Source of the DNA: Tetraselmis striata
Taxonomy: Eukaryota; Chlorophyta; Chlorodendrophyceae; Chlorodendrales; Chlorodendraceae
Assembly (NCBI GenBank): GCA_006384855.1
Contig: VCJN01003039.1
Span: 124,001 to 188,000 of the forward strand
Direction of reading: 5' to 3'
Length of the DNA stretch: 64,000 bases
A model generated the notes under the pieces. The model ran no database searches. It was not told where the DNA came from and worked only from the letters and a program-made list of their open reading frames with translations. A program made the position numbers and the translations under genes. This document shows positions 1 through 11,725 of this stretch, in pieces (positions within the stretch are counted from its first letter, which is position 1; each line of letters begins with the position of its first letter).

Positions 1-596
1 CCGGGTTAGGGCGTTTTGGGGGGTAGCTCTGTTTCATCGTATCCATGGCATCACATACTTCTATGGCTGCAGTTGAGGTAGCTGAGTATTTTTGACCCCC
101 TTGCCAACCCGGAGCGATGCAGCAACATACACATGGCACTGCCCAGCGATAGTGACTCACCAGGCGTGCTACTAAGTATATTTGAACATGCTGTCACCCA
201 AGCATAATCTGGCCTAAAAATTAAGCGCCACTACGGTTTCAGGCAGCAACTTGCAGTGCGTGCATGCAATGAGCGGAAACTACATACAGCATTATGTTTT
301 GAGAGTTACATATTTCCGCGCTAGCACAAGATCTGCTCCCACCTTGCTACGCCATGCGAGCTAACTATTGCAACCTAGCCGTCCAGTCTTGTCACGTGCT
401 AGGCATGGCTTGCGGCACTATTGCCTGGCCACAAGGCGCACTTCTTGGTAATGGCCGATATAGAAGGTTCCATTAAGGGAACTTTGAACTTGAGCAGATG
501 TAATTGTACCACTAGTTTGCTGTAGCTTTCACACGAGGTTGGTGCCATCGCCTTCTTGGGAATTTGCACCAAGGTGGTGATGTGCGCCAGTGTGCG

Positions 597-667
597 GACA
601 ATACCTCATGCAGTCTTGTGGTGTGGTCCTTAGGCCGGTTCAGACCGATGTACAAGCTCTACACTAT
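597..667 (+). repeat. Diverged direct repeat, copy 1
   Basis: This 71-bp stretch aligns without gaps to 997-1067, about three quarters identical by eye. The shared core reads TGTGGTGTGGTCCT near 617 and CAAGCTCTACA near 653. The offset is exactly 400 bp. Confidence 0.55.
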
Positions 668-996
668 CTGATGATGACATCCGGGTCCCATCGGCATTTT
701 TTGACCTTGATGACTCAACATGATTTCGGTGCCAAGGTGGCGAGCTGTCAGTCACGAGACGGGAGCTCGACTACGAATTGCAGCACAAATCTCAAGATTT
801 CATAGGTTCTCCGCCATCCGCTATATCCGGTGTGAGTCCGATTCGTAGCTTCCGGTGATGCAATCATCAATTTCCAAGATTCTCCAGCATCAAGGTTTAA
901 GTGCGGATGATTCCGCCGGATCCTATGCTTCTGGTCTTCGCATCTCTACCCCTACTTTCCAATCCTCTCTGTCCTCTAGACTAGGAGGGGTGTTGA

Positions 997-1067
997 GACA
1001 GTACCTTGTAAAGTTCTGTGGTGTGGTCCTCGGCCCGATTTTGACCGCTGCGCAAGCTCTACAATAT
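997..1067 (+). repeat. Diverged direct repeat, copy 2
   Basis: Partner of 597-667. It is preceded by CTAGGAGGGGTGTTGAGACA, which looks like a polypurine tract running into an LTR start. It may be a decayed LTR fragment. Confidence 0.55.
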
Positions 1068-1864
1068 TGAATAATCGGCACGTTTGTCGAGCTTGATATC
1101 CCAACAGCCGGGACAGACGCATATAGCCATGCACGCTTCGGTTCTGGGTGCAGCACGCTCCGCTGCCAAGTAAAGGCAATCTTAAAACAGAATCTCGAAG
1201 ATGGAACTTCAGCCTCTTGTAAATACCCCCCCCCCCCCCCCTGTGTTCTGTCTGAGTAAACAGAACAAAACGCGGATTTCCGGCCAATATATTGCAGAAC
1301 TTTTGTACATAGATGTCCTCCAGCATACAGCTGTGCACATGGAAATCTGCCAAATCATCGACACTCAGGTCCAGAATCTGAACCAGTTGCAGTGGATACA
1401 GTACACCTACTCCCCCGTACAGCGCAATCATCTCCATGCTTCCACTCATGGAGAGACTCACATACCACTATAAATCTGAGGCTGGAGGTAGATTTAATCT
1501 CCGGCAGACTTGACTGCACTTTCCTTGCAACAGTGGCATAGTCAGCACGACCACAGTTCCTGCAGCGATATCACCAGCGGCCCTATGTATGCAGCAAGGC
1601 GCTTGAATCTGCTGAGGGGTGTTGTTGTCAGAATTAAATTTCATAATCACCCTTTCAGCGGCCCAGCTTGAGGGCCCAACAGGCAATTCCATGCCCCTGC
1701 CCAGGGATCCCCTGCGGCAAAGGGCTGCAAGACTCGCCAAGCTGAAATTTTGCATGCTATTAGGTCCCTGAGTGCGGTTGTCCATTCCTGTGTAGGACAA
1801 TGCAAAAATGGGATGCTCCCTCTTCCCTTTCCTATCCTGCGATTCCCCGTTCAACACTTACTGC

Positions 1865-2998
1865 TTAGACCTTCTCAGCCACCAGGATGCAGTGCACATA
1901 GTCCATTCCGTGGTCGGCCGGGCTCTTGGCCACGTCCTGCGCATAACGCTCAAACAGCTCATCCGACAGGGCGCGCTTCTCCTCCGCACTGCGCGAGTCG
2001 CTCAGGCCGGCCTCGTAGGTGGCATTGCTCCAGGTGCGTGTAGTAAGCACAAAGTCGCGCGCATAGGTGAGCGCATCCTGGTTGGGATTATCCAGCCAGC
2101 TCTGGCGGTAAGGGCACGGCGTCAGGCGCGTGAAGGACTTCACGAGGCGCAGGCCGGCCTTGTACACAACACTGTTCTCATCCTTCAGCGGCGCCTCCGT
2201 CTCCTCAACTGTGCGGTAGTAGTTGGGAAAGTTGGTGTTGTTGAACTCCTCCTGTGTGATCTTCCCATCCTTCACCATCTCCGCCCAGTGCATCTGCTTG
2301 GTGTCGTACATGGTGCGCTTCAGGTTCTTGGAGCGCCCCAGGCACTGACCCTCAGGGTCAATGCAGAAGTTGACGATCACGATGCGGCCACCGGGTGCCA
2401 GCTCGCGCGCGCGGTGCAGCAGCACGTTGCTCCAGTCACTAGCAGCCTGTGCCTTGAAGGGCGCAAGCAGCGCATCGTCCTGGGCCACCTGGCTGTGGTG
2501 GATGTGCTTGTCGCCAAAGCCGCCGGGCTGGCTGCTCAGCCAGTGCATGCAGGTGGCTGCGAAGCCGAGGTGCAGAGTGTTGTCCGGCATAGTCTGAAAG
2601 TGGAAGGAGCGACCCACGGCGGACACGTACACACCGCGCTCGTGCTCCTCCATGTAGGACTTCAGGCTGCCGGGAACCTTGAGCTCGCCCAGAGCGTGGC
2701 GGAACACAGACTTCCATTCGTTCGTGGGCTGATCCTCGTAGTGCACCCACACGTCGCGCGCCGGCTCAGCACCCTTGATCTTGGCCACAAGCTTGTTGTA
2801 CAGAGGGATGGAGGTGCCGCCGTCAGCAGTACCGTAGTCACACAGCACGATGGGGCCAGCCGACGGCTTGTTGATCGCGTCCAGCTGCTCCAGCATCAGC
2901 TCGGTGTTGTTGTTGATGACATCGAAGCAGCCGCGAGTCGACAGCGAGTACAGACCCGCGCCATCCTCGCCCAGGGGGGTGTGCAGCTTCGGAGCCAT
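1865..2998 (-). CDS. SABATH-family SAM-dependent carboxyl methyltransferase
   Basis: A single uninterrupted exon encodes 377 residues, close to the usual SABATH length (~350-390). The family transfers a methyl group from S-adenosylmethionine to carboxyl groups of small acids, or to ring nitrogens. Visible signatures are an N-terminal segment ending in GLYSLS (the family's S-Y-x-x-N/S position), a SAM-binding strand and loop IVLCDYGTADGGTS (residues ~50-63), a substrate-pocket segment LHLGFAATCMHWLSSQP with the family tryptophan, and GGRIVIVNF in the Rossmann core. The C-terminus ends in ILVAEKV. The start is the first ATG (2,998), in the context GCGACGATGG; the open frame extends to 3,031 but only from a TTG. 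The stop is TAA. The substrate cannot be read from the sequence. The protein is probably cytosolic, since no targeting peptide is evident. Confidence 0.9.
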   Translation of the reverse strand: MAPKLHTPLGEDGAGLYSLSTRGCFDVINNNTELMLEQLDAINKPSAGPIVLCDYGTADGGTSIPLYNKLVAKIKGAEPARDVWVHYEDQPTNEWKSVFRHALGELKVPGSLKSYMEEHERGVYVSAVGRSFHFQTMPDNTLHLGFAATCMHWLSSQPGGFGDKHIHHSQVAQDDALLAPFKAQAASDWSNVLLHRARELAPGGRIVIVNFCIDPEGQCLGRSKNLKRTMYDTKQMHWAEMVKDGKITQEEFNNTNFPNYYRTVEETEAPLKDENSVVYKAGLRLVKSFTRLTPCPYRQSWLDNPNQDALTYARDFVLTTRTWSNATYEAGLSDSRSAEEKRALSDELFERYAQDVAKSPADHGMDYVHCILVAEKV

Positions 2999-4218
2999 CG
3001 TCGCGACTGGGATATGACCTGCGGGAGGCAAGGACGTAATAGCAGCTTATTCTGCCGCGCGTAAAGTCGAAGGATAAACGCGGCGGGCCACTGACGAGCG
3101 GGTCATAGCCGCTGAACGCGAGACCGTCCGTCATCAACATTAGCGACCGAGGCTCGCAACACCTGCGAGCTAGAAACAGCTAGATCGCATGGTGCAGAGG
3201 CTCGACGACAAGTGGCAGGGCGGCATATTAGCGAGACAGCGGCGAGGAAAGAGGTTGGCAGCTGCGGAAACGTCGGCACCGTGCGTGCCTGAGGCTGACC
3301 GGGCGGGGCACGGCGAGCAGGCCAAGGCACGGCGTGTCACGGGCTCACCTAGGAGGAGTAAGGGGGTATCGACGGGACGACTCGGATCAATGCCTGTGAC
3401 GGAATGAAGCTATACGGCTTGACCACCAGATGAAAGGACGGTTGACGGCACCCGGTATGTAGCCAGATCATCGAAGTCGCATCTACCACGTCTTTCAGGT
3501 GATGCGTTCATCGTTCGTGTCGTCGTCGCGGGCCGGCCCACCGCGATGACGCGGGCGGCGGCCGCCCAGCGTGCCAGCCGCCGGGCTTGCCGATTGCGAT
3601 CAGCACACAGCGCACTGCCCCGGGCCGCCTAGACCGGGATTGCTCCGTTTGTTTAGAAAATCACTGGAATAAACCGGACCTGCCGGAGAGGGTCACGTAC
3701 CATGAAAGATATTTAGTATTTCGTAGCTGTCCATCCGCAATGAAGCTGCTCCGGTTCCGAAACCAGCCTGCCGATGATCGAAACGTCAGTTTAAGTTTTG
3801 AGGATCTCAGTGACGATTTACTCGAAGTTTTAAAGCATTGCCGTACCCTGTCAGCCATAATATTACCCTGGTACAGCCAGGGCCCTTCACCAGATGCTCG
3901 GATACCCTAATAGCCCTAACAACCCAATAACCCTGTTAACCCAAACTGCAGCACGCGCTTGACCGCCCCGCCGCCTGACGACGTCAACCAACTCCACTCA
4001 GCTCGGGGAGCCGCCGCCCTGCTCAGAGCTGGCATCCCTGCACGCAGGCCGGCAGACCGGTGACATCGTCGCTATCCGCCGCCGCAAAATTGGCACTTGC
4101 GTGGAGACGACTAGCAAGCCAGAAAGGGGCCAGCGGAGCTATTTCAAACTCGAACTCCTCTGCTTTAGGGAAAGGCTCAGGTAGCGGGTAATCAGTACGC
4201 ACTTCGGCAGCGGCCGTC
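2999..4218. other. Intergenic region between divergent genes
   Basis: This 1.2-kb spacer separates the methyltransferase (leftward) from the basic-protein gene (rightward), so it should hold both promoters. I see no clear TATA box. Around 3,903-3,950 there are loosely repeated CCCTAA/CCCAA/CCCTG motifs that resemble degenerate telomere-type repeats. No coding exon is evident. Confidence 0.5.
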
Positions 4219-4902
4219 ATGGCCTCGGAAGCTCGCCAGCGCGTGGAGGCGCAGCTGGAACGCAAGCGCGAGGCGGAGGAGGCGGAGGCTACAGCGCGTT
4301 TATTGGGGCGGGCGGCGCAGCTGAAGGAACGGTCAGCAGGTGCGGCCGTGTGCTCCCTGCCCAACAAGAGCAGGTTGGTCCAACCATACATACTGTACAT
4401 ACATACATACATACAACCATACATACAGCATACCTACAGGATGCTTGAGGTGCTGACCACACGCGCCATCGTGCGCAGCCGACGGTGTACTTGCATTCCT
4501 GCGCAAGCCGGTGGAGAGGGCGCGGCCCAACGAGCGCTACCTGCAAAACACCCTCCGCGGCATGAACTTCGGTGAGCCACCAGCATCGTAACAACCACAC
4601 TTAGCGCGGGCTCCGAGGTTAGTGCTCACAGTAGCAGGCTCTGATAACCGCCAGCGATGTGGCAGCCAACCGCCGAGCGGACGAGGCAGAGATGTGGGAG
4701 CGGCTGGAACAGGCGCGCGCGCGGGAGCGGCGGGAGCGCAGGGCGCGCATCGCGGAACAGCGGCGTGCAGGGCGGCAGCACGGCTGGCAGAGCGATGACG
4801 GCGAGGTGACGGGCAGTGACAGCGCGGGAGATAGGCACGCTGGAGGCGGCGAGACAGCGGATGAAGGTAGAGCCATGACACGCAGCGAGGATAGGGGAAG
4901 GG

Positions 4903-4962
<60 letters not shown>

Positions 4963-5524
4963 TCTGCCTACTGGCTCACACCCCACCCTTCCCATGTTGC
5001 CAGAGGTGCATGAAGAGGCTGGTGTAGGAGAAGGACAAGAGGCAACCCAGCTCGAGAGCTTCCTTGCTGGGAAGAGAGCACGGTGAGCCCGACCTCACCA
5101 TCACTCCGTCAGCACCGCTGCCAGCTGTCCCCCCCCCCCCCCCCCCTCCCAGAATCGTGGCTGACACCAGGCGGCTGAGGGCTACAGGGGCCGTGGGGCA
5201 GTGGGCTCGCGCGTGGAGGACGCTGGCCCGTACCTGCCTGGTGGCGCCACGGCGGCGCGGGCAGAGGGAGACGGGGTGGCCGGGGGAGCCCGCCCTCCGC
5301 AGGGGCCGGATGCGCCGCCGTGGCTGCGCCGTGGTGGCTCCCCCAGCATCAGCAGCTCCTCTGGCAGCGGCGAGCGAGAGGCCGCCACGCGCAAGAAGCG
5401 CAAGAGCAAAAGCACCAAGCGCAAGAAAGATGGCACGCAGAGTCAGAAGAAGCGCAAGCGGGACGCTGCAGGCCGGAAGCATGGCAGCAAGAAGGCCAAA
5501 AAGTCCAGGAAGGAGGCGCGTTGA
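4219..5524 (+). CDS. Small basic, probably nuclear protein (five exons)
   Basis: I reconstruct five exons: 4219-4339, 4479-4571, 4666-4866, 5004-5082 and 5188-5524 (276 residues). All introns are GT..AG and all phases agree (1, 1, 1, 2). The N-terminus is a charged helix (MASEARQRVEAQLERKREA). A conserved-looking central block spans exons 2-3 (FLRKPVERARPNERYL, then ANRRADEAEMWERLE). Exon 4 runs into exon 5 through FLAGKRARRGRGAVGSRVED. After a Gly/Ser-rich linker, the C-terminus is a Lys/Arg-rich tail (KKRKSKSTKRKK, KKRKRD, KKAKKSRKEAR) with several nuclear-localisation-type clusters. The stop is TGA, only about 105 bp from the stop of the converging coiled-coil gene. I do not recognise the family; an RNA- or chromatin-associated nuclear role is inference from composition. 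Intron 3 carries a (GT)n microsatellite and intron 4 a C-run. Confidence 0.78.
4906..4962 (+). repeat. (GT)n microsatellite in intron 3
   Basis: About 57 bp of uninterrupted TG dinucleotides lie within the third intron (4867-5003) of the basic-protein gene. Confidence 0.95.
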
Positions 5525-5629
5525 CGGCGAGGGGGGATACACGGACACTGGCAAGGGTGACTGGGATACATTCATATTGCTTAGTTAAATATACTTCATG
5601 GCTTTCTATCCGTATTGAGTTCCGCCCTG

Positions 5630-8600
5630 CTACGAGTAGTGGTACTCGTAATGCCCTGGCGTGTGCGGGCCCGCGCCAGGGTGGCGCAGAGCAGGTGGGC
5701 CTGCCTCCGCGAAGAGCGCCGCCATCTGGCCCTGCTTCTGCCGCAGTGCTGCCAGGCGCGCCTGCGCATGGCCCAGCTCGTCGCGCATGCGCAGCTGCAT
5801 CTCCGCCACCTGGCTGCTCGCCGCTGCACGTACCTCGCGCAGCTCCGCCTCCAGCGCCAGCACGCGCGCCTGCAGAGCCTGGCACTGCGCCTGCGCCTGC
5901 ATGCCATCCGAGCGCGCCGCCTCGGCGGCCTTCTGCGTCGCCGCCAGGCGTTCATCGGCAAAGTCGGCACGCTGCTGCAATGCCTGCGCGTGCAGCGTCA
6001 CCTCCTCCGCAGCTATTCGGCTTCGCTCGGCCTCTTCTGTCAAGGCCGCCTCCCGCTCATCAGCCGCACCCGCGGCCTGCTGCAGCTGCTGCAGCTCTGC
6101 AAGCACTGCGTCATGCTCAGCGGCAGCGCCTCGGATGGCCTGCTTTTGCTGCTCCAGCTCCTGCTGCGCCTGTTCGCACCGCCTGCCAGAGCGGACCAAC
6201 CCAAGCGGCGCTGAGAGTCAGAGAGGCCATCATTGCACCCATTCTACAGCCAAGAGGGGCGGCTGCAAGAAAGCCCACTCATAGTCTCTCCCTTTTGTAT
6301 GCCGCAAGGCAGGCTTTGGTATGCCGCTAGGCAGGCTTTGGTATGCCGCACCGGCTAGCCTCCTGCTCCGCAGCGACCGCGGCTTGCAGCTGCTCCTGAC
6401 ACACCGCGAGCTCGCCTTCCAGGCTTGAGCAGCGCCTGGACTTCTCCGCAGTGGCCGAGGCCTGCTCTGCGGCCTTGCGCTCCAGTTCGCCCAGCTTCAT
6501 TTTCAGCTCATGCTCTCGGGCGCGCAGCTCTGCCTCCTGCTGGCGATGAGCGAACTAGCCGCAGGGGGCAGCGAGGTCGAGTAAGATTGCGCCCCTGAGA
6601 TGTCTTATAGGGCTGTCCAGCACTTCCCAGCGGAGAAAAATGAGCTCCAGGGCAACTTGAGCTGCAGGGCCGTAAATGAACAGCTTTTCAATTGTGATCG
6701 CAAATACTTTCTCAGTAGCGTCGCCGCACCTGTATCTCCGACACCTTGGCCTGGTGCTCGTTGAGTTTCCCCTTAAGCTCCTGCACATGCCTGTCCCTCT
6801 GACACACCGCCTCGCTGCTTTGGCTGGCCTGCCGTTGAGCATCCCGGAGCGATGCCTGCGCGCTGTGCAACTGGAGACCGGTGGGGGGGGGGGGGGGGGA
6901 TATTGGCCATTCCAAAAGGCGTAGACGTACCAGGGTTTAAAACGTGCAAGACCATTAGAGCTGCCAATGCTTGGGTGGAAATGTGGATGATGTCATACCG
7001 TAGGCAAGGTTTTGGTTTGCTATGTATTGTCGTTTTCGACTCCCCCCCCCCCCCCCCCCCCCCCGCATCCTGGGGAATGAAGAGAAAATTATTGTTCACC
7101 TGGAAATATGTCAGGATACGATGCGAAACTGCATTAACATACATACTGGCTCGATGCTTCAAAACAAATTAGTACTTACTATACCCCCGAACTCGATTGA
7201 ATGGTACGATATATGCTGGCAGCTACTGATACATCTCATTGAGGGCCATCATGCATGTGGAATGGTGACACATGCCCCTGGCAAGCGCACATCGCGCCGG
7301 TTGGCCCAGTGCAGTCACATGCTGTTGTTTGGATGGGTTTGAGTGAGCCACTCACCGCCTTCTTCGCTGCTGCAACCTCCTCCTTGACCTCCTCTGCATG
7401 GCGACCCTGATGGTCCAGCTTGTAAGCCAGCGCCTGACACTGTGCCCTCTCCGCGGCAACCTGTTTCTGCAGTTTCTCACGGGCCTCGGTCTCCTGCAGA
7501 CCACCGACCAAATCGCCACCAGAGCACACATCGCCCCGTTCATTCAGAATGTGACAGTGTCACAATGACATTTGGCAGAGGATGAAATACAGCGAGGGTC
7601 AGTGGGGCGTGCTACCCACCTCGCGAGCTTGCTCCTCTGCGTGTTCGCGCTGCGCCGCCAGCTTCTGCGTGTGCATCTCCTTGTCGTGCTCGCGCTTACG
7701 CTGCAGCGAGGCCAACTCCAAGCTCAATGACGCCAGGCGGGACTCGAGGCGCTGCTTGACTGCCTCCATCTCCGCCGCAAACTCGGACTGCCGGGCGGCC
7801 GCCGCCTTGCCCGCCTCACGATGCCCCTCAGCGCGCGCCTCTTCGCGTGCTGCCTCGAGCGCCGCGTCCCTCCTGCGCAGCTCTTCAGCATGATCGCTTC
7901 GCGCGTCCTCGAGCGTCTCCGCGGCTTCCTGCTTTATTCGCTCCACTGTGGTCGAAAGCTGCCGTTCCGCCTCCCTCAGCGCAGAGCACAGTTCGCGCTC
8001 GCGCTCCTCAGCTGCGCGCTCTGCCCGCCGTGCCTCAGTCTCCAAACGCGCCTCCTCCTTCTGCCACGCCACCTCCGCCTCCCGCAGCTTCGCTGCCCAA
8101 TCGCTGCGCGCGCGCTCCATCTCTCTGCGCACCGCGGCCCCCTCCATCTTGCTCTGCTCCACCGCCGCAGCAAGACGGGACTCTGCCGCTTGGCGAGCCT
8201 CCTGCTCCGCACTGTGCACCTCACGCTGCTTCTCCAGCTCCGCGGCGAGCTCCGCAGCGCGCTTGTCCGAAACACCGGCCCGCTCCGCGGCCTCCAGCAC
8301 CGCCTTGGTCGTGGAGGCCAGCCACGACGCCTGCGCCTCCGATTCGCAGAGCGACTCGGCCTGCTGCGCGCCACCTGCCAGGCTCCGGGCCGCAGCAGCC
8401 ACACTGGCGGCTGCTGAGGCGGTGATCCAGCCCACTAGGGGGCGCACCACCGACGCGTGCACCCGCCCCAGCTGCGCCAGGCGCACCTGTTGATGCGCAG
8501 CGGACGTAACGCAGGGCATCCTAATCAATAGCGGCAGACCCACAGACCCACCTTGGCCTCCCTTTGGTCTGGCCGTGTTCTCACGGGTGACGCAGTTGCC

Positions 8601-11600
8601 ACTTCTACCTCGAACTTCGGTGAACAGACACATGCACCAACCTTGGCAAGCCTGCGGGCGGCAATGGTCTCCTCACGAGAAGCCTGCAGAGCACGCTCCT
8701 GCTCCGTCGCCTCGGTCTTGGCCTGGGTCTCTGTCTGGCTTAGCTTTGCCTCCAGCTGACGCACGCTGGCCTCCGCGGCACCACGCATCTCCTTAACTGA
8801 CCGCTGAAGGTCGCTGATCGTGGAGTCGTACTCGCCGCGCACTGCCGCTACCCGCGCAGCATGCCCCTCTTCCCGCCGCTGCAGCTCAGCGCGGTGTTGT
8901 TGCCGCAGCTCCTGCATCGCCTCCGCCGAGCCTTTCTCCGCGCCCAGCACCGCTTTTAAATGTTCAGCATGCAGCTCCGCTCTGGCCTCCTCCACCAGGA
9001 CCTGCGCATTGGCCGCCTCCTCCTGCCGCACCCGGACCAGCTCCGCTTTGTGCGCAGCCATGAGTTCCTGCACGGCACAAATAGGGGATAAGTCCAGCGA
9101 ATACAATAAGGCGACATGCCAATCTTGCGGGCCAAGCTGGCAAAGGCATACTCAAACGGCTTGTCCTGGCGATCTGAAGCACAATGTGGATGTCGATGGA
9201 GTTTGGAGCATGTCATTGGGAGTGGCCGCGGCTAATCTCAAAACCGGCGGCTGTGCCACACGGGGCGTTCGTATGCAGATAGGTGCACACGGTCACGTTA
9301 AGCGTCATGCCTGCTAATCAGAGGTGCTGGCACGCTGGCCAAGCTGGCATGCAGTCACCTCTTTCAACTGCCTATGCCTCTGCTCAGCCTTTGATTGCTC
9401 CTCAGCGTGCGTCTTCTGCAGACTGAGAAGCTGTGCCTGCAGGCCCTTGGCGTGCTCGTCGGCGCCTGCAGAGATGCGCTTGAGTTCGTCCTTGTGACTG
9501 GGGAGCAATTGCGGGAACAGACACCAGTCAGTACCTGTGTGAAAGTACGAGCAGTGAAGGCACCAGGCTGCCGGTTGTTCCTGGACAGCGTACTAGAAAC
9601 CCCAGGGGGGGATACAGTTTGTTGTATACTAAGCAGTATAGAGAGCAACACGCGGCCCAGACCATACTCTAACCAGGCATCCACCTGCGCTCTAGCTCCT
9701 TAATCTTCTCCTGTGCCTGCTTCAGTTCCTTCTGCGCATTCTTGCCTGCTTGCTCCAGCTCCCGCTCTCGGGCCTCCTCTTCGCGCTTGGCACGATGCTC
9801 CGCTTCCTTAGCACGCTGCAAAAGGGAACTACCGCCACCACGTGCAGCCCAGGCTCAGCCCATGTGGCGTAACCCCAATTCGCCTCCCAGCATCACTGCC
9901 TCCCAGCGGGAGCTGCCCTCACCTGGCTTTCTTTTCCAATTCCTGTACACTGGCCTCCAGCTTGCCCACCTGCAGCCCATAGCACAAACACCTGATTGTC
10001 ACGGCCACCCAGGCAACGGTTCATCCACGACATGGCCCGCTGCCCTTTTGTCGGCAGCCTCACTTTTTCCTTGTGCAACTCCTGCAACTTCTGCGCCCGC
10101 GCAGCAGCTGCCTTTTCGGCCTGCTGTGCCGCATCTGCGGCCGCCTTTTCCTTGCTTCGCCGTGCCAGCTCCAGTTCCTTCTCCCTCATCCGCAGCTCCC
10201 GCTCTGCGGACTTGGCCTGCTGATCCGCCTCATGCACGCGCCGCTTGAGTTCATCTCGCTGCTTGCGCACTGCCAGCGGCCAAGCCACACTCTGCTTTAG
10301 TCCGCGCCAAGTCCAGCCAGCCAAAGATCAGCTACGTAGTGCAGCGCACGCACTTGCGTCTGCCTCCTCGGAGGCCTTGTCCAGTTCCTTGGAAAGCCGT
10401 TGCATGGCGGCCGCGTCCTGTCCGGCCTTCCTGGGAGCTGCCTTAGCCTTGGCCTGCGCAGCGGACAGCTGCCGGCTGTGCTCCGCCTCCAGATCTGCTA
10501 GCCGCCGTTGGAAGCTCTCCTGCACGCATTGACAGCGTCAGTTGCCCCCACGCAGCATTGCCATGGATATGTCAGGGATGGCTGACGTTCACCAACTCCA
10601 GTTTCAACACATGGCGAGACCGCAGGAATACCAGGTGGAGAGCCAGTTGTCATCACCGCAAGGCCAGCTGCCACTCTCCACAGCATGGCACAACCTACCT
10701 CAGCAGCGCCAAGCCTCGCAAGCGCATCCTCCTGCATCCTGTCCGACCGCTCCCTGGCCTCCTCCGCGACAGAGGCTGCCTCCTCTGCCGCGGCCTGCCA
10801 GCGCCGCACATCCTCGCGCGATGCCTCCAGCGCTGTCTCTAGGGCCTGGTTGGTAAGGGAGCGGCATCATCAGGTTTTGCTGCCTATGCGGCGCTCAAAA
10901 GGGAGGGCTGGTGGCTGCCGCACCTCCATCCCCCTCTCTATAGAGCGCCTATGGTGGCTACGGCTCATGGGGGCGATGCTCCCTCGGCTTGCCGCCACCT
11001 GCAAGGAAGACGATGGGTGCCTGGTCGTGAGCGAGCACCAACCATGGCCCGGCATATGGGATGGTGGTTTAGGCATGCAGCAAAGCCATATCTCGGCTCA
11101 CCGATGGCTCTGTGTGCCCCTCCAGCAGAGAGCCGAAGCCGCCACGATCCACCCGGCCATCTGTGTGCAGCAAGAGAGCACAGCTCAGCCTTTCAGCCGG
11201 CAGGCACCGCTCCCGTAACTTCCCACATCGCCCAGCCCTCACCTGGCGTGAGGCAAGCAACATCGCTCCCAGCCACGCTGTCCGCAGCGTCCGCCTCCAG
11301 CACGCGCTGCAGCTCCTCCAGTACCTTCGCAAACTGCTCAGGATCCCCACTGGAGTAGCTGTCCAGCGCGTGCCCGATGGACTCGTACAGGCGCAGCGTG
11401 AGCTGTCCCACCCCACGTCCGGCCTGCGCAGCCACAACCAGGTGTGGGGGTGGTGGTTGGAGTGTGTGTGTGTGGCCGCGGGCGGGGGGGAGGGGGGGGG
11501 GGGGGGCGGGGGGGGAGGGAGGGAGCACTATATGCTACACATCCTTGGCCACTTGCAACACTATCAGCCAGCCCACGCAGCCGCGGCCGGGAGCGCCAAT

Positions 11601-11725
11601 ACGCGCTGCCTTCTCAGCCGCCCATTGACCGAGCAGTAATCAACATGCCCCGCCCTCAGCGCCTTCGCTGAGCACCGTGGCCGAGCAGGCGGGCGGCCGC
11701 GCACCTTGTCCTTGTGTCCGCCCAT
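5630..11725 (-). CDS. Long coiled-coil protein, fifteen exons
   Basis: On the minus strand I can join fifteen exons: 11705-11725, 11243-11423, 11102-11160, 10699-10845, 10354-10519, 10064-10269, 9923-9969, 9685-9828, 9359-9497, 8642-9067, 7620-8486, 7356-7493, 6730-6870, 6352-6539, 5630-6182. They total 3,423 nt (1,140 residues plus a TAG stop), with GT..AG introns and matching phases throughout. The start is MGGHKDK followed by AGRGVGQLTLRLYESIG, a compact N-terminal region of about 85 residues. From residue ~85 almost to the C-terminus the protein is heptad-like, rich in Glu, Ala, Arg and Gln (for example QELHKEKV, ELMAAHKAELVRVRQEE). The last ~25 residues are Pro/Gly/His-rich. Such proteins serve as cytoskeletal, basal-body or axonemal scaffolds, but no enzymatic or localisation motif is visible and I cannot assign a family. 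Exon 8 could begin at 9,814 instead of 9,828; only 9,828 keeps the frame. Confidence 0.85.
6871..7355 (-). other. Intron with paired homopolymers in the coiled-coil gene
   Basis: This 485-bp intron, the longest in the gene after the first few, contains C23 on the plus strand at 7042-7064 and G17 at 6883-6899. In the transcript these are a G-run followed by a C-run that ends just upstream of the 3' splice site (...CACCGGTCTCCAG). They could pair into a hairpin enclosing about 140 nt. Confidence 0.7.

Larger units (their letters stand above)
1..1860. other. Gene-free left edge with diverged repeats
   Basis: No reading frame here looks like a real exon: the open frames are short, lack domain character and are not joined by convincing splice sites. 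The stretch holds a pair of diverged direct repeats (see 597 and 997), a C14 run near 1,228 and, at its right end, the probable 3' untranslated region of the methyltransferase gene on the minus strand. Just left of the second repeat is a purine-rich AGGAGGGG followed by TGTTGAGACA. That resembles the polypurine-tract/LTR border of a Copia-type retrotransposon, so this may be an old LTR remnant, but the assignment is weak. Confidence 0.5.

Noticed and set aside
3903-3950. CCCTAA-like motifs as an interstitial telomere
   Set aside because: The motifs are irregular (CCCTAAT, CCCTAAC, CCCAATAA, CCCTGTTAA) and too few to call.
4906-4962. CRISPR-like or other structured array at the GT repeat and at the minisatellite
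   Set aside because: There are no unique spacers between repeats; both are simple tandem repeats in a eukaryotic genome.
5349-8493. Plus-strand ORFs opposite the coiled-coil gene (Ala/Ser/Cys-rich)
   Set aside because: They are antisense shadows of Glu/Ala/Arg-rich coiled-coil codons, and the minus-strand exons have phase-consistent splice sites.
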